Below the pieces are notes generated by a model. It had not been told where the DNA came from, made no database searches, and was given only the letters and a program-made list of their open reading frames with translations. From NCBI RefSeq assembly GCF_024300645.1, contig NZ_CP101291.1, positions 310,001-374,000 of the forward strand: a DNA stretch of 64,000 nt. The letters run 5' to 3'. Both the position numbers and the translations under genes were made by a program. This stretch comes from Alteromonas sp. LMIT006 (GTDB taxonomy: Bacteria > Pseudomonadota > Gammaproteobacteria > Enterobacterales > Alteromonadaceae). The first letter of the stretch is position 1. Every line of letters starts with the position of its first letter. Positions 29,238 to 37,698 of this stretch are shown in pieces.

Positions 29238-32200
29238 TTAGGCAAGTTCGGCCTCATCTGATGCTTGTTTGATTTGTTTACGCGCACGAATACGACACAA
29301 TAATGCTACAACCGTTGGTGTGAAGACCAAACCTAAGATCACGGTAAATCCAACCCCACCGGCGATAACCACTGCTAGCGGGGGCCAAAACGAGCCAGTT
29401 GAAAACAATAATAGTGGTAATAACCCACCCACGGTCGTAATCGTAGTAGAGAAGATGTGACGAGTACACCCCATCGTTTCGCAGACAATTGCGTCAATGT
29501 CGCCGCGCATCGCACGAGGATTTGCCTTGATTGCAGCCATCACAACGATGGAGTCGTTAATCGCTACGCCAATCAAACCGACTGACCCAAGTAGTGGATT
29601 GAAACCCATTGGCAAACCCGACAACCACAAAGAGAGGAAACCAAATCCCACAGATAAAATGGCCACGGCTCCAATTATTCCTGCAAAACGCACACTTTTG
29701 AAGGTCAAAATCAGTGCGGTAAACATCATGACCAATAACACGGGTAAGTAAGTACCTAATTGCCCTAACGCCCTTTGCTGCTCACCAGCATCACCACCAA
29801 GCTTGATGTAATAGCCCGATGGCAGTGGATAATCAGCGAGCGCATCTTGTACTTGCTGAGCTACTGAAACGGCAGCGACACCTTGTTCAAGGAAAGCCGA
29901 AATGATATTAATTCGCTCGCCATTTTTGCGGGTAATAGAGGATACCACTGGCCGCAGTTCAAAATCTCCTAATAACGCAACTGGAAACCAAGGGTTACTG
30001 GGATCGTAAAACTGTGTCGCTAGAGGCAATGCAGCCAAACCAACCAAATCACTGCGCTGCTCATCACTTATGCGCACACGAATTGGGATTTCTTCGGTTT
30101 GCTCCACGATCGAGCCTCCTGCTTGCCCGTTTAAAGCCAGTTGCAATTGAGCTGATAAATCCGTGAGTTGGATCCCCGCTTGACTGGTCAAATCCCGAGT
30201 CGTATTGATCACCAACTCTGATTCACTGGTGGTCACCGTAGCAAATGTTTGCACAATGCCGGGGATTTGCGACATGATAAGCTGAATATCACGTCCTATT
30301 TCTTCGAGAACTGCAAGATCTTGACCATATACATCAATTTCAACTGGCGCAGGAATTGGTGGTCCTTGACCAAAGGACTTCACCACAACTTTGGCTTGAG
30401 GAAAACTCGATTGCAGATCTTGTTGTAATTTGTCTAACATGCCTCGGGCACGTTCCGCTGAATCGACTTGCACAATGGCATTGGCAAATTCAGGGGAGTT
30501 ATCTCGATTCATGACAAAGTTGTAATAGACTTTGGGGGTCGACGCGCCAACTAGCCAAGTGACTTGTTCTACTCCTTCGTAAGACTGGATCACCGTATCC
30601 ATTGAGAGCGCCAAGTTTCTGGTCGTTTCGATGGCCGTACCGGCAGGTAATATGGCTTCAATGGCAAACTGATCACGGTCAGCTGATGGAAAAAATACAT
30701 TAGGCAAGGTCGTGGATAAACCAAACCCCATAAAGCTAAGTAAAACGACCACTGGGAGTACGATACCTGGCCGAAGAATCATTGCTCTTAGCCAATGTTC
30801 TAAGGCTAAGGCAACCGTCGGTAGTTTAAGTCCTTGGCTATACCAAGGTGCTTCGCCATCATCGATTCTTGGCAAATATCTCGCTGCAAGGGCACCAATA
30901 ACTGTCATTGATATCCAAAAAGAACCAATGAGCGCCATGACCACGCTGATCGCAATCGATCCGATAAAATCCCCGACATTGCCGTTTAACAAAAATATGG
31001 GCATGAATCCCAATACCGTAGTAATGGTCGACGACAACAGAGGCACAAACAAATGTCGAGTGCTTTTAACCAACGCTTCGAGGCGAGACAATGAACGGTC
31101 AAGTAAGTTTTTGCGAATTTCATCGGTCATCACAATGGCGTTATCAATCAACAAACCAATAGAGATAATAATGCCAAAAATCGACATTTGATGAATTTCT
31201 TCGCCAAAAAAACTCAAGCTAAAAATGGCAAAACTTGCGCATAACGGCAAAGAAAGCCCGACAATCCAGGATGCTTTCAGTCCCATGAATAAAAAAATAA
31301 CGGCAATCACCACTGCAAAACCCAGAATCATATTGCCTTGCAACTCAGATAAGCGATTGTCAGTATAGACGTTTTGATCAAATGTCAGTACAACATTGAT
31401 AGAACCTTGGTAGCGCTCAACAAAGTAGTCCACTTGGTCTTTGACACTGGCCGTCCACTGGTCGACACGCAAGTTCGTTTGCATCCGAGCCGCGACAAAG
31501 ATCACTTCTTCGCTGTCTAGCAATGCCATCTGTGACATTGGCAGTTGCCAATCTCGGGTAACTTCCGCCACATCCGCTACGCGTAAATATTCCCCATTGC
31601 CCGTGACCAGAGGAATATTGCGGATCACGTCCAAAGACGCTAACTCTTGTGCAACTTGCACACGAAGTTGTAGAGCGTCGGTATAAACCACTCCTGCTGG
31701 CAATTTAGGATCAGCACTGCGTATTGCCTGACTGACTGCTTGCCCCGTCAACCCAACCAAGGCTAATTTATCCGGGTCGATACTGACTGTAATTTGCTCT
31801 TGTGGTGCCCCGTAAATATCGACCAATTCAGTCCCCGCAATATTGCGAATCTCATCGGCTAACTCTGCAGCAAATCGCCCTGTCATCCCCAAAGACATAG
31901 TATCTGGATACGTAGCGGATACTGCATATTTTATGGTATAGGACGTCTCGTTGCGCTTTTCATCTAAGATTGGCGTCCCTGCGGTAGCTGGAAAGCGTGT
32001 TGCAGCGTCTGCTAATCGATCCCGCATTTTAGAAAAAATTTGCTGGTTATTTGTGTTATCGACCCAGTCTTGTAATTCAAAGGCAATGATTGATAACCCC
32101 GCCCGGGAGGTCGAGTCGATATCTTTTATTTCGTATAGCTCTCGTAGCTCATCTTCGATGACATCTGTAACTAATGCTTCGACTCGTTCAGCGCTTGCGC

Positions 32201-32381
32201 CAGGGAAAAGTGTCAAAATCTGCCCATTACGAGTATCGATACGGGGATCTTCTAAGCGCGGTAGAGTATTTATCGCAGATAGACCAGCCACTAAAACAAT
32301 AATGATCGTCAGCGCCAATAAATGACCACTGCGCAAAAACATGGTGTACCATGGATAAGAATGTGTTGGCTGCATGCCCAA
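29238..32381 (-). CDS. RND efflux transporter permease subunit
   Basis: This 1047-residue inner-membrane pump belongs to the AcrB/HAE-type resistance-nodulation-division family and is driven by protons. It has 12 predicted spans with two large periplasmic loops after spans 1 and 7. The proton-relay segment reads GIIISIGLLIDNAIVMTDEI (span 4), with one Asp where AcrB has two, and the second half has LIGVAINDSIVVM. The adaptor gene precedes it by 6 bases, but no outer-membrane factor gene is present, so it probably uses a TolC-like channel encoded elsewhere. Substrates cannot be read from the sequence. Confidence 0.95.
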   Translation of the reverse strand: MGMQPTHSYPWYTMFLRSGHLLALTIIIVLVAGLSAINTLPRLEDPRIDTRNGQILTLFPGASAERVEALVTDVIEDELRELYEIKDIDSTSRAGLSIIAFELQDWVDNTNNQQIFSKMRDRLADAATRFPATAGTPILDEKRNETSYTIKYAVSATYPDTMSLGMTGRFAAELADEIRNIAGTELVDIYGAPQEQITVSIDPDKLALVGLTGQAVSQAIRSADPKLPAGVVYTDALQLRVQVAQELASLDVIRNIPLVTGNGEYLRVADVAEVTRDWQLPMSQMALLDSEEVIFVAARMQTNLRVDQWTASVKDQVDYFVERYQGSINVVLTFDQNVYTDNRLSELQGNMILGFAVVIAVIFLFMGLKASWIVGLSLPLCASFAIFSLSFFGEEIHQMSIFGIIISIGLLIDNAIVMTDEIRKNLLDRSLSRLEALVKSTRHLFVPLLSSTITTVLGFMPIFLLNGNVGDFIGSIAISVVMALIGSFWISMTVIGALAARYLPRIDDGEAPWYSQGLKLPTVALALEHWLRAMILRPGIVLPVVVLLSFMGFGLSTTLPNVFFPSADRDQFAIEAILPAGTAIETTRNLALSMDTVIQSYEGVEQVTWLVGASTPKVYYNFVMNRDNSPEFANAIVQVDSAERARGMLDKLQQDLQSSFPQAKVVVKSFGQGPPIPAPVEIDVYGQDLAVLEEIGRDIQLIMSQIPGIVQTFATVTTSESELVINTTRDLTSQAGIQLTDLSAQLQLALNGQAGGSIVEQTEEIPIRVRISDEQRSDLVGLAALPLATQFYDPSNPWFPVALLGDFELRPVVSSITRKNGERINIISAFLEQGVAAVSVAQQVQDALADYPLPSGYYIKLGGDAGEQQRALGQLGTYLPVLLVMMFTALILTFKSVRFAGIIGAVAILSVGFGFLSLWLSGLPMGFNPLLGSVGLIGVAINDSIVVMAAIKANPRAMRGDIDAIVCETMGCTRHIFSTTITTVGGLLPLLLFSTGSFWPPLAVVIAGGVGFTVILGLVFTPTVVALLCRIRARKQIKQASDEAELA

Positions 32382-32387
32382 TGCTCC

Positions 32388-33530
32388 TTATTGGCTTTGC
32401 GAGACTAAATTACTGCGCGTTGCGAACACTCGTTGTTGGGGCACAAAGCGATGTGTTCCGTTGAATACCAACCAATCGCCATTTGTGACAGCGCCCGTTA
32501 TATAAGCACGATTACCATCGGTATAAATAACTTCAACCGCGCGCGCTTGCACCTCGGTATCCCCCAATTGCCCAACCACAAAAACGGTCCACATGCCTCT
32601 TACTCCTCGAGCAAGCGACTCAATCGGTACCCATAACCCTCGTTGTGGCAGTTCAATCTCAAGCTTAGCGGCAATCAAATCGCCAACCAACAGTGGTTGC
32701 ATAGCAGGGTTGATGGCAAACAATGTATCCAGCGTCCGTGTTCTTGCATTACGCTGTGTGCCGATGCTAATTAACTGTCCGGATATCGTTTGCTCATCGA
32801 CAATCAATGGATAAAATTCACCCACTTTTAAATTCGCTGCAATCTTTGGTGGTAACGGAATACGTGCGGTCAGTGACGCGTTGTTAGCCAGTTCAAAGAT
32901 TGGCTGACCTGCCTCAACCACCGCTCCCGGATCGACATTACGTCTCACCACACTGGCCGCATACGTTGCGGTAATGGTGGATTTTTCTAACTCAAGTTTC
33001 ACAGCATCGAGGCTGGCTTGGGTTTGGGTGACGCGTGCTTGAGCAATATTTTTGTTTTCTGCTACCTCATCAAGACGTTGCGGAGATTCAAGGCGTTTTT
33101 GCACCAAATCAATAATGCGCTTTTCGGTATTCTCGGCTAAACGCAATTGAGCTTGTGCTAGATCTAATGCGGCCGTTAATTCTTTAATTTGCGCCTCAAC
33201 ACGAGCCGTGTCGAGCGTTGCAATCATTTGACCTGGGACTAAGGTATCACCGTCATCTACTAACACACTTGCCACACGACCACTGCGTTCAAAACCAACC
33301 CCAGCCTGCTGCGCGGACTCGATTCTCCCCATCGCACGATAGGCTTGGGCGTAACTCTCTTGGTATTGTACCTCAATCACTGCCACATCCTGTCGCACCA
33401 CGCCAGAACCTTCTTGACGGGCAAAACCATCGCCAGAAAACATCATCAATAAAACAAGCAACAATGCTCCAACAGTTATGCAGACTGTTAACGCTTTGTG
33501 ATTAGGTGAAAGAGACTGTGAATCACGCAT
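32388..33530 (-). CDS. RND efflux periplasmic adaptor (membrane fusion protein)
   Basis: This 380-residue adaptor joins the pump to an outer-membrane channel. It has an N-terminal membrane anchor or signal (about residues 14-32), a lipoyl half-motif VLVDDGDTLVPGQMIATLD, a coiled-coil hairpin (about 115-185), the second lipoyl half with NVDPGAVVEAGQPIFELAN, and beta-barrel and membrane-proximal domains. It is the first gene of the two-gene efflux operon and is divergent from a TetR-type regulator, with a palindromic operator between them. Confidence 0.94.
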   Translation of the reverse strand: MRDSQSLSPNHKALTVCITVGALLLVLLMMFSGDGFARQEGSGVVRQDVAVIEVQYQESYAQAYRAMGRIESAQQAGVGFERSGRVASVLVDDGDTLVPGQMIATLDTARVEAQIKELTAALDLAQAQLRLAENTEKRIIDLVQKRLESPQRLDEVAENKNIAQARVTQTQASLDAVKLELEKSTITATYAASVVRRNVDPGAVVEAGQPIFELANNASLTARIPLPPKIAANLKVGEFYPLIVDEQTISGQLISIGTQRNARTRTLDTLFAINPAMQPLLVGDLIAAKLEIELPQRGLWVPIESLARGVRGMWTVFVVGQLGDTEVQARAVEVIYTDGNRAYITGAVTNGDWLVFNGTHRFVPQQRVFATRSNLVSQSQ

Positions 33531-33580
33531 GCTATTCCAAAAAAATAATTAAAAAAGATTAACCTAATGCTAGACTTTAA

Positions 33581-33599
33581 ATACTAGACTGTCTAGTAT
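33581..33599. promoter_or_regulatory. Perfect 19-base palindrome, likely TetR-family operator
   Basis: ATACTAGAC-T-GTCTAGTAT is fully symmetrical. It lies between the efflux operon and the divergent TetR-type gene, 51 bases upstream of the adaptor start and 63 bases before the regulator start. A further half-site CTAGAC lies at about 33570-33575. Position and symmetry fit a shared operator that represses both directions. Confidence 0.75.
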
Positions 33600-33661
33600 G
33601 ATTATTAAATAAACACAAAAATTATCCGTCTTTATACAAATTTTTTGCCTTAGGAGCTCGT

Positions 33662-34294
33662 TTGAAACAAAGCAATAAACATGCCGCTGGCCGTCCTAAA
33701 GACATGAAAAAACGCAATTTAATATTGTGTAGCGCCAGTGAACTTTTTTTACGCCAAGGTTTTGGCCAAACTTCGATGGATGTGGTCGCCCGTGATGCTG
33801 GGGTATCCAAGCAAACAGTGTATTCTCACTTTGCTAACAAAGACGAATTATTTGAAGCGTGTATCACGCGCACCTGTCATGAATACCAACTCGATAACAT
33901 TGATGCCATATCAGTCTCTCAACCTGCAGGACTTGCCGAAAAACTGCATGCAATAGCCACGCAATTTGTTGCATTAATGCATGATCCTCGAGTGATCGCT
34001 ATGTATGCTGTGGTGATTGCCGAGTCCAAAAACAACCCGAGTGTGGCCGAGATTTTTTATAAAGCAGGGCCGGATCCAGCCATCTTAACGGTGTCAGAAT
34101 GCTTGATGCAAGCGGATGATACGTTGCCACCAGACAAGGCGCACGAACTGGCCATTGACTTTTATAACCTTCTCAAAGGTGATTATCATTTTCGCAGTAT
34201 TCTAAGTATGTCATATGCTATGACCAAAGCGGAACAACGTCATTTTGTAGACAAAACCTGCCATAAATTCATGCGTTTATTACCATCGAAATAA
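33662..34294 (+). CDS. TetR/AcrR family transcriptional regulator
   Basis: This 210-residue repressor has an N-terminal DNA-binding domain with the helix-turn-helix TSMDVVARDAGVSKQTVYSHF (about residues 37-57) preceded by a basic RPKDMKKRN segment, and a C-terminal ligand domain. Translation appears to start at TTG 33662, with AGGAG correctly spaced upstream; no in-frame ATG occurs before the helix-turn-helix except Met15. It is divergent from the RND operon and is therefore its likely local repressor, acting at the palindrome at 33581-33599. Confidence 0.9.
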   Translation: MKQSNKHAAGRPKDMKKRNLILCSASELFLRQGFGQTSMDVVARDAGVSKQTVYSHFANKDELFEACITRTCHEYQLDNIDAISVSQPAGLAEKLHAIATQFVALMHDPRVIAMYAVVIAESKNNPSVAEIFYKAGPDPAILTVSECLMQADDTLPPDKAHELAIDFYNLLKGDYHFRSILSMSYAMTKAEQRHFVDKTCHKFMRLLPSK

Positions 34295-34314
34295 CGCGTT
34301 TGCTATATTCTACT

Positions 34315-34342
34315 TTGGCGCATTTATCCCTTTTGCTATAAT
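34315..34342 (+). promoter_or_regulatory. Sigma-70-type promoter for pyrB
   Basis: TTGGCG (34315-34320), a 16-base spacer and TATAAT (34337-34342) lie 33 bases before the pyrB start. The -10 box is a perfect consensus match; the -35 box matches 4 of 6. Confidence 0.55.
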
Positions 34343-34375
34343 CCACATACTTTATTTTTTATAGTTGAATCAACC

Positions 34376-35389
34376 ATGGCAACCGACCTGACTGGACAGC
34401 ATATTTTATCAGTCACCCAATTTGACAGAGATGCAATTGAACGCGTATTTCACGTGGCAGACCTCATGCGCCCTTACGCCCTGCGTGAGAAACGCACCGA
34501 AGTTTTGCGCGGTGCTATTTTGGGTAATTTGTTCTTTGAACCCAGCACGCGAACTCGTGTCAGCTTTGGCACGGCGTTTAACTTACTCGGTGGGTCGGTA
34601 CGGGAAACCACTGGCATGAGTAACTCTGCGCTGGCTAAAGGCGAGTCCTTATACGATACTGCTCGAGTACTTTCAGGATATTCGGACATCATCGCCATGC
34701 GCCATCCCGATGCGGGTTCGGTCGCAGAATTTGCCACTGGCTCACGTGTGCCAGTATTAAATGGCGGAGATGGTGCCAATGAGCACCCGACACAAGCACT
34801 TTTGGATTTGTATACCATTGCCAAAGAATGCGCAGCGCATGGCAAAGGCATCGATGGCCTGCACATCGCGATGATTGGCGATCTAAAGCATGGTCGTACC
34901 GTGCATTCACTGTCGCGTTTGTTGTGTTTATACAAAAATATTCGTTTTACCCTCATCTCACCTAACGAATTGGGCATGCCTCAGTATATTTTGGATGACA
35001 TCGTCAATCACGGTCATGAGTTAGTCATCACCGAACAGCTAGAGGGCAGTGTGAATGCCGATATTTGTTATCAAACTCGTGTGCAAGAAGAACGTTTTGC
35101 TTCTCAGGATGACGCCAACAAATATCGCGGTAAATTCCGTCTTGACCAAGCCATTTATACCAAACACTTCCAGTCTAATACCGTGATCATGCACCCTTTA
35201 CCTCGCGACTCACGGATGGAAGCCAATGAACTAGATAATGATCTCAACAGCCACCCCAACTTGGCTATTTTCCGACAAACCGATAACGGGGTACTCGTGA
35301 GGATGGCACTTTTTGCCTTGACGCTCGGGGTCGCTGATCAGGTCCAGGAACACGAAAAACCAGTTGTCTGGTTTCGCAACAAAAGCTAA
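34376..35389 (+). CDS. pyrB: Aspartate carbamoyltransferase
   Basis: This 337-residue enzyme condenses carbamoyl phosphate and aspartate in pyrimidine synthesis. It has the carbamoyl-phosphate motif [10 protein letters not shown] (55-64), the second-subunit lysine in ALAKGES (Lys88), HPTQALLDL and the aspartate-binding [13 protein letters not shown] region. It is longer than E. coli PyrB (311), and no regulatory pyrI follows, so this form probably differs in regulation from the E. coli holoenzyme. hemL starts 17 bases downstream. Confidence 0.95.
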   Translation: MATDLTGQHILSVTQFDRDAIERVFHVADLMRPYALREKRTEVLRGAILGNLFFEPSTRTRVSFGTAFNLLGGSVRETTGMSNSALAKGESLYDTARVLSGYSDIIAMRHPDAGSVAEFATGSRVPVLNGGDGANEHPTQALLDLYTIAKECAAHGKGIDGLHIAMIGDLKHGRTVHSLSRLLCLYKNIRFTLISPNELGMPQYILDDIVNHGHELVITEQLEGSVNADICYQTRVQEERFASQDDANKYRGKFRLDQAIYTKHFQSNTVIMHPLPRDSRMEANELDNDLNSHPNLAIFRQTDNGVLVRMALFALTLGVADQVQEHEKPVVWFRNKS

Positions 35390-35406
35390 CAAGGTTGTTT
35401 TATAAT

Positions 35407-36690
35407 ATGACAATTTCAGAAGAATTATTTGCCCGAGCGCAAAAAACCATTCCCGGTGGCGTTAACTCCCCAGTGCGAGCATTCAAGGCAGTTGGCGGGA
35501 CGCCTCGTTTCATCACTAAAGCCGATGGACCTTATATTTGGGATGCCGATGGCAAACGTTACATCGATTATATTCAATCTTGGGGACCGATGGTATTAGG
35601 TCATAATAACCCAACCATCCGAGAGGCGGTGATTACTGCAGCGCAAAATGGCTTGAGTTTTGGTGCGCCGACAGAAGCAGAAATCCACATGGCAGAAAAA
35701 GTCGCTTCCATGGTGCCATCAATGGAAATGGTTCGAATGGTGAACTCGGGTACCGAAGCAACCATGTCTGCCATTCGTCTTGCACGCGGTTATACGTCAC
35801 GCAACAAAATCCTCAAATTCGAAGGCTGTTACCACGGTCATGCTGATTCACTGTTAGTAAAAGCTGGTTCCGGTGCATTGACCCTAGGGGTGCCTTCATC
35901 GCCAGGCGTGCCAGATGATTTTGCTAAGCACACCATTACGGTTGAATTTAATAACCTCGATAGCGTTGCGCAAGCCTTTGCTGAAGAGCCTAATGATATT
36001 GCCTGCATCATCGTTGAGCCAGTCGCTGGCAACATGAATTGTATTCCACCGGTTGAGGGATTTTTGGAAGGCTTGCGTGACATTTGTGACCAATATGGTG
36101 CAGTATTGATTTTTGACGAAGTCATGACGGGCTTTCGCGTCTCGCGCGGTGGCGCGCAAGAGCGCTTCGGCGTAAAACCTGATTTGACCTGTTTAGGCAA
36201 AGTCATTGGTGGCGGTATGCCAGTAGGCTGTTTCGGCGGTCGCCGTGACATCATTACGCATATTGCGCCAACCGGACCTATCTATCAAGCAGGTACGTTA
36301 TCGGGAAATCCGGTGGCCATGGCGGCAGGTCTTGCTGCAATGAACCAACTTGAAGATCGCGATTTGTATACTAATATTTTTAGTAATACTGAAAAACTTG
36401 CCAAAGGGTTGACCGAGTTAGCTCATTCACATGGGATCCCTATGACCTACAACGTCGCAGGATCCATGTTTGGCATCTTCTTTACTGATGCCGAAAAAGT
36501 CGTGAACTATCAACAGGCGATTAGCTGTGATAACGACCGTTTTAAGGCGTTTTACCATGGGATGTTGGATGAAGGTGTGTATTTGGCACCGGCTATTTTT
36601 GAGGCGGGCTTTGTGTCAAAAGCGCACGATGAAACTATCATCAACGACACGTTAGAGGCCGCAGATAGAGTTTTTGCTCGCATCAAGTAA
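35407..36690 (+). CDS. hemL: Glutamate-1-semialdehyde 2,1-aminomutase
   Basis: This PLP enzyme makes 5-aminolevulinate for heme by the C5 pathway. I place the start at ATG 35407, giving 427 residues (E. coli 426) and the expected [25 protein letters not shown]-type N-terminus; a TTG lies 12 bases further up. The PLP lysine is Lys265 in [13 protein letters not shown], the same number as in E. coli. It follows pyrB closely in the same direction and may share its transcript, an unrelated pairing. Its 3' end faces the peroxidase gene across a long hairpin. Confidence 0.96.
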   Translation: MTISEELFARAQKTIPGGVNSPVRAFKAVGGTPRFITKADGPYIWDADGKRYIDYIQSWGPMVLGHNNPTIREAVITAAQNGLSFGAPTEAEIHMAEKVASMVPSMEMVRMVNSGTEATMSAIRLARGYTSRNKILKFEGCYHGHADSLLVKAGSGALTLGVPSSPGVPDDFAKHTITVEFNNLDSVAQAFAEEPNDIACIIVEPVAGNMNCIPPVEGFLEGLRDICDQYGAVLIFDEVMTGFRVSRGGAQERFGVKPDLTCLGKVIGGGMPVGCFGGRRDIITHIAPTGPIYQAGTLSGNPVAMAAGLAAMNQLEDRDLYTNIFSNTEKLAKGLTELAHSHGIPMTYNVAGSMFGIFFTDAEKVVNYQQAISCDNDRFKAFYHGMLDEGVYLAPAIFEAGFVSKAHDETIINDTLEAADRVFARIK

Positions 36691-36738
36691 CGATAACAAG
36701 ACGCTTTATAGGCTGCTAAGGGAATTATGCATGCGTTC

Positions 36739-36784
36739 AATGCGACCTGATCATTTACACTCGCGGAAATGATCAGGTCGCATT
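36739..36784. repeat. Perfect 18-base inverted repeat spanning the peroxidase stop codon
   Basis: AATGCGACCTGATCATTT (36739-36756) is the exact reverse complement of 36767-36784, with a 10-base loop. The right arm includes the last three sense codons and the stop of the peroxidase gene. It lies between the converging hemL and peroxidase genes. Neither side has a T run, so it is a very strong hairpin that may stabilise 3' ends or act as a terminator without a U tract. Confidence 0.8.
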
Positions 36785-37693
36785 GGCGAGAATAAAATCA
36801 ATACTGGGTGCAAAAAAAGCGCCCCCCATTTCTGCATTGGTGTAATCCAACCACGCATCATAATCACCATCTCCCGCACCATAATACATACTGTGTAACA
36901 TGGCTTTGAATGGTCTTGGTGAATGACAGCAAGACACAAAATACTCGCCCTGTACTTGCATGTTGGCATACGGCATAGAGTGTCTAAGCTGCCTTGCGTG
37001 GGCTTCTACGCCTGGTAAATCCGTTAGACGGGTTCGCGTATAATGAGAACTCAGATTGGCCTCGTGTGTGGGTAAGTTGTGTTCTTTTTGCCGCCCCATG
37101 ATCTGTTCTTGACGTTTCTCTGAGAGTAATTGCCAACGCTGTAAATCGTGGCGAAAACGCTGCACATGCACATAGCTCCCTCCGGCAAAATAAGGATCAT
37201 AATCCCCAACAACACCGACTTCGCGACGCTCTGGTCCGCGTGGATTATCATCTGCCAGAATAAATCCGTTTAGGTCGCGCCCATCCAAGTATCTAAATGC
37301 GCGGGTATCTTCGATTAGCTCTACATGGATGCTCAAGAGCTGGTGTACCTCAACCGCAATGGCATGCACGATATCAAGTCGGTCGGCTCGGATTTGTATG
37401 AACAAATCATATGCTTGTGAGGGCGCACTGCGGTCCGCAACTTCAATGTCAGGAAATGGCGTGAGTTCTTTGGGCTGTGTGCCAGGGTATAGTTCTGACC
37501 AATATTGAACCCCGACAGCAATGACACCAGACACCATCGCTTCGTAGTGTTCATCATCAAAATAATCAAATACCTCAAGCACACGAGCAAGCTTAGCCCG
37601 CATGGCTTGCGCATCATCATCTAGGATGTTGTACATCAAAAACTGTGCGTGCAAATTTGGCTCTGCACAAATGCCTTTTTGAGGTTGGCCCAT
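36773..37693 (-). CDS. DyP-type (YfeX-like) heme peroxidase family protein
   Basis: This 306-residue protein matches the cytoplasmic B-class dye-decolourising peroxidases such as YfeX (about 299 residues). It has FRYLDGRDLNGF (133-144), GGSYVHVQRFRHDL, a candidate proximal heme ligand His217 in SSHYTR, the distal-type Arg237 in LRHSMPY, and GGAFFAPSIDFI near the end. In YfeX the segment reads GFVDGTENP with a catalytic Asp; here residues 143-151 read GFILADDNP, so Leu146 stands where the Asp is expected. Peroxidase activity may be changed or lost. The start is ATG 37693, only 5 bases after the ggt stop, so the two genes form an operon. No Tat or Sec signal is seen. Confidence 0.85.
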   Translation of the reverse strand: MGQPQKGICAEPNLHAQFLMYNILDDDAQAMRAKLARVLEVFDYFDDEHYEAMVSGVIAVGVQYWSELYPGTQPKELTPFPDIEVADRSAPSQAYDLFIQIRADRLDIVHAIAVEVHQLLSIHVELIEDTRAFRYLDGRDLNGFILADDNPRGPERREVGVVGDYDPYFAGGSYVHVQRFRHDLQRWQLLSEKRQEQIMGRQKEHNLPTHEANLSSHYTRTRLTDLPGVEAHARQLRHSMPYANMQVQGEYFVSCCHSPRPFKAMLHSMYYGAGDGDYDAWLDYTNAEMGGAFFAPSIDFILANAT

Positions 37694-37698
37694 GTCTG

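Noticed and set aside
30712-31191. 159-residue forward frame inside the RND permease gene
   Set aside because: Antisense to conserved transmembrane coding sequence, with no ribosome site and no recognisable motif.
35838-36254. 138-residue reverse frame inside hemL
   Set aside because: Antisense shadow of a conserved enzyme with no independent evidence.
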